Below, piece by piece: positions 53,495-63,700 of a DNA stretch of 64,000 bases (position 1 is the stretch's first letter; each line of letters starts with the position of its first letter). The notes beneath the pieces were generated by a model. The model worked only from the letters and a program-made list of their open reading frames with translations. It had not been told where the DNA came from and did not search any database. This stretch comes from DATJPR01 sp963752915 (GTDB taxonomy: Bacteria; Bacteroidota; Ignavibacteria; UBA10030; UBA6906), in contig CAVVZZ010000010.1 in the NCBI GenBank assembly GCA_963752915.1, forward strand, positions 496,001 through 560,000. Reading direction: 5' to 3'. The translations under genes were made by a program, and so were the position numbers.

Positions 53495-55007
53495 CGGCGA
53501 GTTGGGAGGTCTTCCGCGACCGGCCCAACCTCCTGAGCGAGGGGTAGAGCTTCTTGTACACTCCGAACATCTGCTGATACCGTTTCTGATTTGCCGGATC
53601 CGGCAGGATTGTTCTCCGAACCGCGGTCATCGCCTCCGCTGCAGCCCCAAACGTCGGGTACCAGTGCATCCCCACCGCGGCCGCAATCCCGGCGCCAAGG
53701 GCGGATGCTTCGGTTGTCGCGGGAAAGAGGAGAGTCTTCCCGGTGACATCTGCAAGGATATGGCACCAGAGATCGCTTGCCGCCCCCCCGCCGATCACCA
53801 CAAACTCACGAACATGGGTCCCAAGCTCCCGTTCCAGAGCGTGTATCGTGAGCGATTGTTCGAAGGCAATTCCTTCGAGGATCGAGCGGTAAAGATGGCC
53901 GCGACGATGTGAGGCGGTCAGTCCGACAAATGCGCCGCTGGCGTCCATATCCCAATACGGATTCATCGCTCCGCAGAGGTACGGGAGATGCAAGAGGCCA
54001 TCGCTTCCTGCTTCGACGGACTGTGCTTCTGCTTCGAGTTCGCTGTAGATGGCGGGATATCGGGTTGGATCGATATTCAGGATCTGCCTGATCAACCAAT
54101 CTATCGTGAACGTACCGGCCCGCAGGCTCGACTCGCAATAGTATCCTTCCTCCGTGCAGCTGCACATTGTGCGAAACGCCTTACTGACCCTGTATTGGGA
54201 GGAGTAAACGCCGGACACGACTGCCGTGCCGAGGTTGAGATACGCACGCTTCGGTGTGAGTGCATTCGATCCGAGACCTGCGCACTGTCCATCGCCGCCT
54301 CCCGCCACAATCGCGGTGTCTTTGCTTAGACCGGTTTCACGTGCGGCTGGTTCCGAGATCATTCCGAGGAGAGTTCCTGGCCTGAATATCGCCGGGAACT
54401 GCTTCTCGCGCATCCCCAATATGGCCAGGATTTCCGGCGACCACCGTTTGGACTTCATCGCAAGGAGACCGAACGGATCAGCACTTGCCCAGCTTGTTTT
54501 GAAGAAACCGGTCAGCTTCCAGACCAAAAAGGCATGGACATCGCAGACCATGCCGATCTTCCTGAACAGTTCCGGTTCGTGGCTTTTCATCCATGCGAGT
54601 CGATAGACGACCGGTGCGTAGTCCGGGGGTTTGCCGGTAATTCTTTGAATCGTAGTCTTGCCGACCGCTTTTGCGAACGGCTCAACCTCGTCCTTGCATC
54701 GTTCGTCGAGCCAGACGATTGCGGGGCGGAGAGGGTCCGCATTCTTGTCGAGAGGGACGAACGTCTCACGCTGATTGGAAATGGCAATCGCGCGGATGCT
54801 CGTTGGATCGAGACTGCCTGCAACTGCTTTCAGCGCGGAGTGCACGGAGCGCCACCAGTCTGCGGGATTCTGTTCATACCAGCGGGGCCGGGGCGAGGCG
54901 AGCGGAACGGGGACGTGGGCTTGTGCGACGACGGTTCCGTTCGCATCGAACACGAGGGCCTTCGTGCTCGTCGTGCTGCAGTCAAGGCCGATAATCAGAG
55001 ATGCCAA
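53484..55007 (-). CDS. FGGY-family carbohydrate kinase (xylulokinase-like)
   Basis: A 507-residue kinase starting at TTG, as no ATG or GTG is available in frame before it. N-terminal IGLDCSTTSTKALVFD is the phosphate-binding segment. WLDERC, the ADPFGLLAMK region, VAGGGDGQCAGLG and IGGGAASDLWCHILADVTG (adenosine motif) fit the FGGY fold of xylulose/glycerol/ribulose kinases. The neighbouring polyol dehydrogenase, transcribed toward it, makes a pentitol or xylose-type pathway likely: oxidation to a ketose followed by phosphorylation. The exact sugar is not determined. Confidence 0.88.
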   Translation of the reverse strand: MASLIIGLDCSTTSTKALVFDANGTVVAQAHVPVPLASPRPRWYEQNPADWWRSVHSALKAVAGSLDPTSIRAIAISNQRETFVPLDKNADPLRPAIVWLDERCKDEVEPFAKAVGKTTIQRITGKPPDYAPVVYRLAWMKSHEPELFRKIGMVCDVHAFLVWKLTGFFKTSWASADPFGLLAMKSKRWSPEILAILGMREKQFPAIFRPGTLLGMISEPAARETGLSKDTAIVAGGGDGQCAGLGSNALTPKRAYLNLGTAVVSGVYSSQYRVSKAFRTMCSCTEEGYYCESSLRAGTFTIDWLIRQILNIDPTRYPAIYSELEAEAQSVEAGSDGLLHLPYLCGAMNPYWDMDASGAFVGLTASHRRGHLYRSILEGIAFEQSLTIHALERELGTHVREFVVIGGGAASDLWCHILADVTGKTLLFPATTEASALGAGIAAAVGMHWYPTFGAAAEAMTAVRRTILPDPANQKRYQQMFGVYKKLYPSLRRLGRSRKTSQLAVTR

Positions 55008-55017
55008 TTTCTTGCCA

Positions 55018-55110
55018 GTAGGCTGGGAGTAGGAAGTGGGACGTAGGAAGTTGAAAGAAATCCGGAGCGTTTTTGTTAGAGCATCGAATGCTCAGTGATC
55101 AGTGTCTCGT
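55018..55110. repeat. GTAGGA and CAGTGATCAGTG-type repeats in the kinase/dehydrogenase gap
   Basis: The gap between the kinase and dehydrogenase genes contains GGAGTAGGAAGTGGGACGTA (about 55026-55045) and a CAGTGATCAGTG direct/inverted repeat (about 55092-55103). The first resembles the 14004-14088 and 16787 units. Probably the same dispersed family; function unknown. Confidence 0.5.
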
Positions 55111-55161
55111 GTCCACTCATAATCTCAGCATCCGAGAGTCCCTAAGTTGGATTCCCGCCGT

Positions 55162-56196
55162 TCACAGGACGATCATGGCCTTCATCACGCCGTCTCTGTA
55201 GTTCGCGACAAGGTCGAACGCCGACTGTGTGTCTTCAAGCGGAAAACGATGGGTAATGAGATGGTCCATTTGCAGGCGGCGGCTGGCGAGCAGATCGATG
55301 GCTTTCTGAGTGCAGTGGACCTGCCGCCGCACATTGAGGATGGTGATTTCTTTTCGGCGAAGCTCATGGATGGGAAAAGCAATCTCATCGACCTCGGGGA
55401 TGCCTACGATGACGAGCGTCCCGCCCGGTTTCAGGAGCTGGATACTCTGGTGAATAGCTGCCTCATCGCCGCTGCACTCATACACCATATCAAGGAGCAG
55501 GGGCTCGATTGTTGAAATCTCTTTTACCACATCCGCGCGCTCTGGGTTTCCGGTCCATCGCGGTTTCAGGCTGTGCGCGAGTGTAAGGCGCTGGTCGATC
55601 TTGTCGGTCACGTAGACTTCGACCTCCGTTACTGCGCGGAGAACGTGAAACACCGACAAGCCGATCGGACCCTGGCCGAGGATCGCCACGTGGGATTTCG
55701 GGACAACGAGTGACTTTTCCACGGCGTAAACGGCGATCGAGAGCGGTTCGGAAAGTGCCGCCTGTTCCAGCGTCATCTCTCCCCAAATCGGGTAGCAGCA
55801 TTTCCCTGGAATGACGATGCGTTCGCAGAGACAGCCTTCCAATTGGCCGGGACAACCGAGGAACAGGAGGGACCGGCAGGTGTGCTCCCGTCCCGCTTTG
55901 CACTGATCGCATTGTCCGCAGGAGACGCTCGGGTCGATCGCCACCTTTTGACCGGGTGTGACATTCGAAACCCGCCTCCCGACCTTTTCGACGATCCCCG
56001 ATGCCTCGTGCCCGACAATGAACGGGAAACGGACGATCTGCGACCCGATTCTTCCCTCTCTGTAGTAATGAATGTCGGAACCGCAGACACCGACCACTTT
56101 GATGCGAACCAGGACGTCGGAATCGCCGACGATCCGGGGATCGGGGACCTGCACGCTTTCAAACTTCTGTATACCGGTGAGAACAACGGCTTGCAT
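55162..56196 (-). CDS. Zinc-dependent polyol/alcohol dehydrogenase
   Basis: A 344-residue medium-chain dehydrogenase. The catalytic-zinc ligands appear as Cys in GVCGSDIHYY and the GHE motif in GHEASG; structural-zinc Cys lie in CGQCDQCKAGREHTC. The NAD-binding fold is marked ILGQGPIGLSVF. Overall it resembles sorbitol/xylitol/threonine dehydrogenases. AGGTG precedes the ATG. With the downstream FGGY kinase it likely forms a polyol-oxidation/phosphorylation pair. The substrate is not certain from sequence. Confidence 0.88.
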   Translation of the reverse strand: MQAVVLTGIQKFESVQVPDPRIVGDSDVLVRIKVVGVCGSDIHYYREGRIGSQIVRFPFIVGHEASGIVEKVGRRVSNVTPGQKVAIDPSVSCGQCDQCKAGREHTCRSLLFLGCPGQLEGCLCERIVIPGKCCYPIWGEMTLEQAALSEPLSIAVYAVEKSLVVPKSHVAILGQGPIGLSVFHVLRAVTEVEVYVTDKIDQRLTLAHSLKPRWTGNPERADVVKEISTIEPLLLDMVYECSGDEAAIHQSIQLLKPGGTLVIVGIPEVDEIAFPIHELRRKEITILNVRRQVHCTQKAIDLLASRRLQMDHLITHRFPLEDTQSAFDLVANYRDGVMKAMIVL

Positions 56197-56265
56197 TCGT
56201 GCACCTGAGAATGGTTGACACAGTTGATACGGAGAACGCGAACGAGTAGCAATCAGAAACGGTGA

Positions 56266-57225
56266 TCAATCTCCTTTCTTCAGCTGCTTTTGAAAAAAGG
56301 CAACGATCCTCTGCTCATATTCCTTCCCGCCGGCCTTGTGAAGATTATCATGGCCTCCACCGGAGATCGGGTACCACTCCTTCTCGCGGGAACGAAGGTT
56401 GTCGAACACCAATTTGCCATAGGCCGGGTTGATACGATCGTCGTTGAGTCCATGGATGACCATCGTCGGTTGAGAGACAAATCTCGCTGCAATCGCCGGT
56501 TGAACGCTGTCGATCGCGAAGTGTGCGATGTTTTCGGTATGGGTAAGCGCCCGATCAGGGATCCAGTCCGCCCGGATCAGGAACATTCGGGCAAAGTAGT
56601 CGTGGATGACGGTCCGCAGATCGGCAAACGGACTCTCGATGATCCCGCACACGATGCGTTTGTCCAGCGCCATTGCCTGGACTGCGACCGCGGCTCCGAG
56701 GGAGCTTCCGAAGACACCGTAAGGCGATGAATCCGGAAACCTCGTCTCTGTCGAGTCGATGTATGTCGAAAGGTCCTTCTTCTCATAGTACCCAAACGTG
56801 CAATTGAGACCCCCGCTCTCCCCGTTCGCCCGTGAGTCATAGAGTACGGTGTTAAACCCAGCCCTTGCGAGGAAAGCCGCGGTCGGGATCATGAACTCCT
56901 TCGAGCTTCCAATCCCATGGAGGAGAAAGACCGTCCCTGCCGCGGGCTTGGTCGGAGATTCGACAAACCATCCTCGGAGGAGGATGGTGTCTTCTACCGT
57001 GATGTCGAATTGTTTCCAGGCGAGACCTATCGCAGAGGGTGTCAGCGGTTCGCCGAACGATTTTTGAATATCCTCGGCAGTAATCCGGCGGGGTCTAATC
57101 GGCGAATATGGGAGGGTATACTCTATGGCGTAGTTGATGGCAAAGAAGGCCACCACGAGGAGGATGGCGAGGATTGACGAGGAAAGCAGGAGGAATCGTC
57201 TCATATTCCTGTTCATCGGGGGCAT
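56266..57225 (-). CDS. Membrane-anchored alpha/beta hydrolase
   Basis: A 319-residue protein with one N-terminal TM (about 10-28), so the hydrolase domain is probably periplasmic. Fold signatures: oxyanion segment LLHGIGSS, nucleophile GSSLGAAVA, Asp in GLNDDRI and His in GGGHDNL. It resembles the ABHD/YqkD-type hydrolases that cut lipid or peptide esters. The start may be the first Met or the Met four codons on; TAAGG favours either. It lies 65 bases from the SpoIIM-like gene. Confidence 0.88.
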   Translation of the reverse strand: MPPMNRNMRRFLLLSSSILAILLVVAFFAINYAIEYTLPYSPIRPRRITAEDIQKSFGEPLTPSAIGLAWKQFDITVEDTILLRGWFVESPTKPAAGTVFLLHGIGSSKEFMIPTAAFLARAGFNTVLYDSRANGESGGLNCTFGYYEKKDLSTYIDSTETRFPDSSPYGVFGSSLGAAVAVQAMALDKRIVCGIIESPFADLRTVIHDYFARMFLIRADWIPDRALTHTENIAHFAIDSVQPAIAARFVSQPTMVIHGLNDDRINPAYGKLVFDNLRSREKEWYPISGGGHDNLHKAGGKEYEQRIVAFFQKQLKKGD

Positions 57226-57240
57226 ACCTTACTGTTGAAC

Positions 57241-57285
57241 GCAACCTGCCTAACCTGTGCAACCTGGCACGAAGCAGGTTGGACT
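57241..57285. repeat. AACCTG repeats with a CAACCTG/CAGGTTG hairpin
   Basis: AACCTG occurs three times (57243, 57252 and 57261), and the last CAACCTG (57260-57266) pairs with CAGGTTG (57275-57281). It fills the gap between the hydrolase and SpoIIM-like genes. It lacks a T-run, so it is classed with the window's other low-complexity intergenic repeats. Confidence 0.5.
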
Positions 57286-57290
57286 CTCCT

Positions 57291-57899
57291 TCAGAAATTC
57301 CACGGGGAAAGGAATTCCCACAGAGAGGCGATGAAAAAGATGGGGATCGCGAGCAGATAGAGCCGCCCCCAGTCAAGGAGCGCTTCCTTCGGGAAGATCC
57401 CCAGGACCTTCTCTCCGCGGTAGTGTTGCGCAGGACGAAGCATGGCGATTCCGACATTCACTCCTGCGCCGACACTGACGGAATAGGCCGCAAGCTGGAG
57501 GAGCAAGGTGGCAACATAGTAGGTGGCAGATGGAATCGTATTCATTCTGCTGGTGTGATCACCTCGCACGGAAACGATCCCGCCAATCCACCCCTGATAT
57601 CCCACAAAGGGGTAGGGAAGGACGATGGCCATCCCCATAACGGACTTTGACACCGATCCGACGAAAAGATTCCCGGCAAAATCCATCACGGCGGCCTTCA
57701 AAGGATTTCCCCGGAGATTCGTGGTCACGACGGCATCGTACTTTACCGCATCACCGACGAGCTGGTCCCGATAGTTCAGCGCAAAGGTACCGCCCCGGCT
57801 GACCATAATGATGCCGATGAGACACGAAACCAGATAGGTAATTCCGATGCTCGCTACAGGGTACCTGGCTCGCGAAAGAGCCAACATCAGAGTTTTCAT
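57291..57899 (-). CDS. SpoIIM-like (stage II sporulation protein M) integral membrane protein
   Basis: A 202-residue protein with about four hydrophobic helices and the family-typical C terminus PIFFIASLWEFLSPW. The N-terminal helix (PVASIGITYLVSCLIGII) also fits. In sporulating bacteria SpoIIM works with peptidoglycan hydrolases; in Bacteroidota the family occurs widely without sporulation and its role is unclear. Neighbouring genes do not settle it. The ATG lacks a clear ribosome site, and the Met 12 bases further in is a possible alternative. Confidence 0.78.
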   Translation of the reverse strand: MKTLMLALSRARYPVASIGITYLVSCLIGIIMVSRGGTFALNYRDQLVGDAVKYDAVVTTNLRGNPLKAAVMDFAGNLFVGSVSKSVMGMAIVLPYPFVGYQGWIGGIVSVRGDHTSRMNTIPSATYYVATLLLQLAAYSVSVGAGVNVGIAMLRPAQHYRGEKVLGIFPKEALLDWGRLYLLAIPIFFIASLWEFLSPWNF

Positions 57900-58314
57900 C
57901 TTGAGGTAGAATATTGAAGATTGCGCGTCGAAGATCCATCAAATCTAATCAGAAATCAGATCATTCGGAAATTGACGCCCAAGGCTGTCAGCGCATTTTG
58001 CCACGGACGCACTGGTCGTTCCCACGTGGAACGCAGCGGCAGCACAACAGTTCTGGCGACAAGCGTTGCCGGCATCGTAAGTGGACAAGAGACAGTTGGG
58101 TGAGGCTGGTGGTATGCGATGTCCTCGGACGGTGAGTGACGGGTTTTTTGGACGGGCGATATCCGGAAGGAAAGTACTCGTTCACATTTGATGGAACGAA
58201 CCTGGCGAGCGGGGTGTACTACTGTCGGCTCACGGCGGGCAACTTCGTCGTTGTGCGTTCGATGATTCTACAGAAGTGACCGGCGTCGGGGGATTCGCTC
58301 AACGTCTCCCATTC
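57900..58314. other. Gap with a T9SS remnant
   Basis: This 415-base gap lies between the SpoIIM-like gene and the partner-switching cassette. Its right part carries a decayed T9SS sorting domain (58100-58279, entered separately). The left part shows no gene. Confidence 0.45.
58100..58279 (+). pseudogene. Orphan T9SS sorting-domain fragment with in-frame stop
   Basis: Reading the plus strand from 58100 gives VRLVVCDVLGR, then TGA (58133-58135), then in the same frame VTGFLDGRYPEGKYSFTFD, NLASGVYYCRLTAGNF and VVVRSMILQK, stop at 58277. This matches the end of a type IX sorting domain (VYDVLGREVATLVDG...LASGVYFYRL...K) with a stop in place of the Glu after DVLGR. No YPNPFNP or passenger is found upstream. 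It is a remnant of a once-exported protein. Confidence 0.75.
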
Positions 58315-59937
58315 TCAAAGTCCCAAAGTCCTGCTTCGCCGAATCATGTACATCACCGTAATGTCATCGCTTTGCGGGGAAGGGCCCATGAAGCTCTGAA
58401 TCTCGGCAATCAGGTCCTTTACGAATTGTTCGGCCGTTGCAGGATGATGGGCGAGGAGATACTCCTTGAACGGCTTCACGGAATCAAAAAGCTCGCCCGA
58501 TGCGTTCATCGCCTCGGTCACGCCATCGGTAAACAGCAGCACCCGGTCGCCGCGCTCCACCACCACCGTCTCTGCCGTGTACGGCAAATCCAACTCGAGC
58601 ATGCCGAACGGGAGGCCTCCCGCAGTCAGCTCCTGCATCGAACCGTCGGCCCGCAGCAGATACACCGGCGTGTGACCGGCATTCACCGAGGTAAATTCGC
58701 CTGTCGACGGAGTGAGCAGTCCGATGAATGCTGTAATGAATTTGTCTTCGGTGGCTGCGCTCCAGATGACGCGATTCAGCCGCCTGGCAAGATCGGCAAG
58801 CGCGATCGGGCTTTCGAGATAGGCGGAGAGGTACGCATGAAGACTGCTGACCAGGAGCGCGGCAGGAACGCCCTTCCCGCTTACATCAGCGATGATCAAG
58901 GCATACCGTCCGTCCGGGAGCGGGATGCAATCGTAGTAATCTCCACCGACGGATTTCGAGGGGATGTTGATCCCTGCGAAATCATACCCCTCAACCACGG
59001 GCAGCGAAGCGGGAAGAATCCGTTGTTGGATCGACGCCGCAACAGCGATGTCCTGCTCGATCCGCTGTTTCTCGAGGGATTGTCCCAGGAGGTAGCGGTT
59101 TTCCAGCGCAGCATGGACCTGTCGGACGAGCGCGTCGAGTATCATCTGGTCGGTGTCGTCAAACCCCTGGACGTCTCGTCGGGCTTCCTTATCAAAGAGC
59201 TGAAACGTATACCTCTGCTTGTGGAAGGTGAATCCGGACACGATATGATTGTCCGGCCGCGACTCCGGCACGGCATCCCCCGTTGCGGGAAAACCAAAGA
59301 ATTCCCGCTGCCCGGTCTCATCTTCGACAATGAGAAATCCCCGCGAAGCATTTGTCAGCGACGCTGCCCGCTCCAACGCAAGCCGGTGAGGGTTTGTCCC
59401 GACGTCAAGACGGGAGACTTCGATCCCGGTGTCGATGAGGCTCGTCAACTGAAGGACCCGCTGATTCAATGAAAAGACGAGCCCCTTTTCCGTCTGCCGC
59501 GCGCGAAACGTTTGAGAAATGAGGTCGAACTGGTGCACATACAAACGGAGTGAGACAAGGTCCGCTTCGGTGAACGGGAGCGCCGGTGGCTTCCTTGTTC
59601 CATGGAGGGAAATCGTTGAACCGTCTCCAAGAGCGTGCATGACTTGAAGAGACGTTCCTCCTTCCTCCAGTGCAAATCGCGACGTCTCTCCGTTCTTCGC
59701 CCCATCCACATCCCCATTGTCCCACGCTGATGTGCAATCGTCGATGCGAACCCACTGCTCGCTGTCGGGGTTCCTGAATGAGAGCGCGAAAGCCGTATCG
59801 GGGAATGCGCCCTTCAGAAATTGCGAGAATCGTCCGTAGAGGTCGCGCACGCTTGCATTTCTTGGGATCGATGCAAATTCCCGTCGCAGCGACTCTACGT
59901 GACGGTCAACAACACCGGCAAATCCTTGTTCGTGCAT
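58315..59937 (-). CDS. GAF-SpoIIE (RsbU-type) serine phosphatase
   Basis: A 540-residue protein. About residues 160-290 look like a GAF domain (LERAASLTNASRGFLIVEDETG), and 300-540 form a PP2C-type SpoIIE phosphatase with metal-binding Asp in VGGDYYDCIPL, ADVSGKGVPAAL, LLFTDGVTEAM and SDDITVM. Such enzymes dephosphorylate STAS antagonists and thereby free a sigma factor or other target. It is the last gene of the leftward partner-switching cassette, 13 bases after the STAS gene. The GAF domain may bind a small ligand. Confidence 0.93.
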   Translation of the reverse strand: MHEQGFAGVVDRHVESLRREFASIPRNASVRDLYGRFSQFLKGAFPDTAFALSFRNPDSEQWVRIDDCTSAWDNGDVDGAKNGETSRFALEEGGTSLQVMHALGDGSTISLHGTRKPPALPFTEADLVSLRLYVHQFDLISQTFRARQTEKGLVFSLNQRVLQLTSLIDTGIEVSRLDVGTNPHRLALERAASLTNASRGFLIVEDETGQREFFGFPATGDAVPESRPDNHIVSGFTFHKQRYTFQLFDKEARRDVQGFDDTDQMILDALVRQVHAALENRYLLGQSLEKQRIEQDIAVAASIQQRILPASLPVVEGYDFAGINIPSKSVGGDYYDCIPLPDGRYALIIADVSGKGVPAALLVSSLHAYLSAYLESPIALADLARRLNRVIWSAATEDKFITAFIGLLTPSTGEFTSVNAGHTPVYLLRADGSMQELTAGGLPFGMLELDLPYTAETVVVERGDRVLLFTDGVTEAMNASGELFDSVKPFKEYLLAHHPATAEQFVKDLIAEIQSFMGPSPQSDDITVMYMIRRSRTLGL

Positions 59938-59950
59938 AGTGCTCGCGAGG

Positions 59951-60307
59951 TCAATGTCCCCCGGTCAGCGTACGGATCGCGTCGTCGACCGTGCTCTCTT
60001 TCCCGGCAAACTTGAAAAGCCCCATAATCGACAGCATCTTTTCTACGGCCGGGTCCAGATCCGTGAAGACAAGCTTTCCGTCGGAATCCTGGAGTTGTTC
60101 GATGATTTCGATGAGAAACGACATGCCGATCGAATTCACCACCTTCGACTTGGCAAGGTTGATTACAATCCGGCGCACGCCTTTGCTGAAGTGCTTCGAA
60201 AATTCCGCGGCGATGGATTCTCCGCCGAGATTGTTTACGTACCCCGCAGTCGCGATGACCAGGCAGCCGTCCCGTATTTCGGAAGTCAAACTGAAGGGTT
60301 GTTCCAT
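59951..60307 (-). CDS. STAS-domain anti-sigma-factor antagonist
   Basis: A 118-residue STAS protein. The phospho-acceptor is Ser59 in KSKVVNSIGMSFL, where the family has D/N-S-x-G. The beta-strand GCLVIATAGYVN and helix pattern fit RsbV/SpoIIAA proteins. It should be phosphorylated by the RsbW-like kinase encoded 11 bases upstream and reset by one or both SpoIIE phosphatases of the operon. Confidence 0.93.
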   Translation of the reverse strand: MEQPFSLTSEIRDGCLVIATAGYVNNLGGESIAAEFSKHFSKGVRRIVINLAKSKVVNSIGMSFLIEIIEQLQDSDGKLVFTDLDPAVEKMLSIMGLFKFAGKESTVDDAIRTLTGGH

Positions 60308-60318
60308 GCCTTGCCCTT

Positions 60319-60735
60319 TTACGTAAGATGTTTCGTGATCGTAATCTTCGTCCCATGCTTGTTGGATTCGATCTTCAGATCGTCGGAAAGTTCGCGCAGG
60401 AGTTTCAGTCCCCAGCCCCGCTTATTGTCGGTTCCCAGCTTCTGCGTCAGGTCGGGATCTTCGACAGAGGAAGGCTCGAACCCTTCCCCGAAATCACGCA
60501 CGAAAATGACGAGCTCATCGGATGCGAGGCTGAATTCCACAAGCACCGATGGGGCCTTGTCGCCGGAATGTTCAAGGGCGTTCATGACGGCTTCCGTCAC
60601 CAGGATCTTTGCTTCTCCGATCTTTTCCGGGGTGATCGCCATATGCCGGCCGAGACGTTCCAGCCCCTCGATTGCAACCAGCTCGATGTCCGGGATTTTT
60701 GGGAGCGTCATCTTTAACGTGATGGTTTCTTGCAT
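60319..60735 (-). CDS. RsbW-like anti-sigma factor / serine kinase
   Basis: A 138-residue GHKL ATPase with N-box EAVMNALEHS, G1 VRDFGEGF and G2 RGWGLKLL. This is the short HATPase form of RsbW/SpoIIAB anti-sigma kinases. It lies 9 bases after the sensor phosphatase and 11 before the STAS gene. The sigma factor or other target is not encoded in the window. Confidence 0.93.
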   Translation of the reverse strand: MQETITLKMTLPKIPDIELVAIEGLERLGRHMAITPEKIGEAKILVTEAVMNALEHSGDKAPSVLVEFSLASDELVIFVRDFGEGFEPSSVEDPDLTQKLGTDNKRGWGLKLLRELSDDLKIESNKHGTKITITKHLT

Positions 60736-60744
60736 GGGAGGCTT

Positions 60745-63700
60745 TCAGCGGCGTACTTGAGTATCGTGAGCTTCGGACACTGTTGCCGCGTCTTTGCGGC
60801 GGATCACCATGATGGTAATATCGTCGTCCTGCACGGCGCCGGCCATCCACGAATCACCGGCGCGGACAAGCTGTTGCACCGCCTCACGGGGCGTCGATCC
60901 GGCGCAAGTCCTGAACGTCTCCTCGACGCGGGTGTACTCGAACATTTCTCCGGCGGTATTTTTCTGCTCCGGCAAGCCGTCGGAGAGCAGGAGGAGGACA
61001 TCATCCGGGTCGAGCACGCCGTTGTACAACACGTATGGGAAGTTCTTCATCGCACCGAGCGGCATTCCCTTCAGAAGGATCTCTTCGATCGACTGATCGT
61101 GCGCATGGTAGACGTAGGCCGGGGGCATGCCGGCGCTGGACAAAGATAAGGATTTCCCCTCGAGACGCACAAGCGTCAGAGCCATATAAAGTCGGCCCAG
61201 CCGGATCTGCTTGATCGCATTGCTGCAATGGGAGAAAAACGTCAGAATATCGAACCGGGACGCATCAGATAAGAAGAGACCCTTCATGAGCGTGACGATC
61301 GTGCCGGCCTGCATGCCGTGTCCTGTGGCGTCGCCGAAGGCAACGCGCAGGGACCCGTCGCCGTCGACGTGAAAATCATAATAATCGCCGCCGACCTCTG
61401 TCGCGGTTTTCATGAACACGGCAATGTCATATTCGGGGAGAACCGGAACGTCCCTGGGCAGAAGGGAGAGTTGAAGATTGCGAGCATCTTCCAATTCCTT
61501 TGTCTTCCGCTCGTTCTCCGCCTCCAGGGCACGCTTTTCGGCTTCCGCCGCCTTTGCGCGAAGTTCGGACTCCCTCACCTGGGCCTTTTGTTCACGCCGG
61601 TTGATTTCGAATCGACGGATCCCGTAAAAGAACCCGAGGATCAGAAGGACATAGGATCCGTAAGCCCACTTTGTCTTCCACCAGGGGGGAACGACGATGA
61701 TCTTCAGCGATGCTCCGGTGTCATTCCACACTCCGTCATTGTTCGACCCGCGGACGCGCAGCGTATATTCTCCGCCGTCCAGATTGGTGAATGTCGCCCG
61801 CCTGTCGGTGCCGAGTTGAATCCAGCTATCGCTGTAGCCCTCGAGCTGGTACGCGTAGCGGTTCTTGAAATTATTGTAGAAGTTCAGGGCGGAGAATTCG
61901 AAGTTCGTAATATTGTCTTTGTATGACAGCGTGATTTCGTTGCGGGCGTCGATGCCACGTCCCTCAATGGGTTTCCCCTCTTTGGCGGAAGTATTGTAGC
62001 GTGTGAATGACGTGAAGACCACCGGTGGAATGTACGGGTTCATCCGTACGCTGTCGGGCTGAAACCTGTTGAATCCATTGCTCCCCCCGAAATACATCTC
62101 CCCCGTCCGCGGGTCTTTCGCGTATGCGCCCTGGTTGAACTCATCCCCCTGAAGGCCGTCGTTCTCATTGAAATTCTGGAAGGTCTGAGTGCCCGGGTCG
62201 AACTTCGCAATGCCGTTGTTCGTGCTCACCCAGAGGTTGCCCCGTGTGTCTTCAAGGATCCCGAGGATCACATCATTTGGAAGTCCGTTTTGCACCCTGT
62301 ACTGTTTGAACGTTCCGGTCCGTCGATCGAACGAATTCAGCCCTCCGGTAGTCCCCACCCAGATCGTGCCCGCGTGATCTTCAAGCAGCGAGACAACGAT
62401 ATTGTCACTCAGCGATGATGCATTTGCATCGTCATGCCGGAAGTGGGTGAACGTGCCCGACGTACGTTCGAATCGATCGAGCCCCCCTCCATACGTTCCA
62501 ACCCAGAGAGTTCCTTCGTGGTCTTTAAGCAGCGACCAAACGCCGGGTCCGCCAAGACTCCCCGGGAGGGAGTCGTTGTGGAGATAATTTGTGAATTGCG
62601 CGCTCCCGGGATCAAAGCGTCCCAATCCTCCCCCGTAGGTCCCGACCCATACGACGCCGCCTGAGTCTTCGCACAGAGCGTACACTCTGTTGTCGCTCAG
62701 GCTGTGGGGATCGGCGGGGTCATGGTGGAAGTGGGTGAAGGTTCCTTTTCCTCTGTCATATCGATCCAGGCCGGCGCTCACGAGACCGATCCAGAGGTTC
62801 CCGGAGTGATCTTCGAGTAGGCATTCGACGTTGTTGTCGCCGATCGATTGAGGATGCGCTGCGTCGTGCGTATGGTGCGTGAAGACCTCGGTGCGAGGAT
62901 TCAGCTCATCGAGGCCGAGGCGGCTTCCGATCCAGACCGTCCCCTTCCGGTCGACGTACGCCGACGAGATCACGTTGTCGAGGAGGCTCGCAGGATTGTC
63001 CGGATCGTGCTGGTAGTGGTAGAACGCGCTCAATTCCGGCTGGAAATAATCCGCGCCGTGATCTCCCGTTCCGACCCAGATCATTCCCGAACGATCCTGG
63101 TAGAGCGAGAGGATTCTGTTATCGGTCAACGCCCGCAGGTCTGCGTCGGAACGGTGGTAATGGGTGAACGCTCCCGTGATGCGATCGTATCGGTTCAACC
63201 CGCCCCGGAAGGTCCCCACCCAGAGCGTCCCGGATCGATCCTCCAATATCGGCCAGACCCAGCTATCACTGAGGCTGGTGGGGTTTCCATCTTCATGCTT
63301 GAAATGAACGAACGACTCTGTTGTGGGGTCAAATCGGTCCAGCCCTTCGTGCGTTCCAACCCAGATGGTGCCGGTATGGTCACCATACACGGAATAGACT
63401 CTGTCGTCGATGAGACTCCCCGGGTCGTTGGGCATGTGCCGGAACACTTTCGTCGACCCGTCGACGAGACGTGTTCGCGTGACACCTTGCCCGATCGCCC
63501 CGGTCCAAAGATCTCCCGACGGATCTTCATATGTCGAGTGGATGGAGCTTTTGGGGCATCCCCGCAGGTTGACTTTCGCCGCCGGGACTTTTTCAAACGA
63601 CTCCGTCAATCGATCGTAGCGGTTCAGGATTCCCGGTGTATTCAAGGTCCCGATCCACAGGGTGTTGGCCGAGTCTTCCGCAATGGAGACGATGAAATTG

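Noticed and set aside
58276..59472. 398-residue plus-strand frame over the GAF-SpoIIE phosphatase
   Set aside because: Shadow of a gene with complete PP2C motifs on the minus strand.
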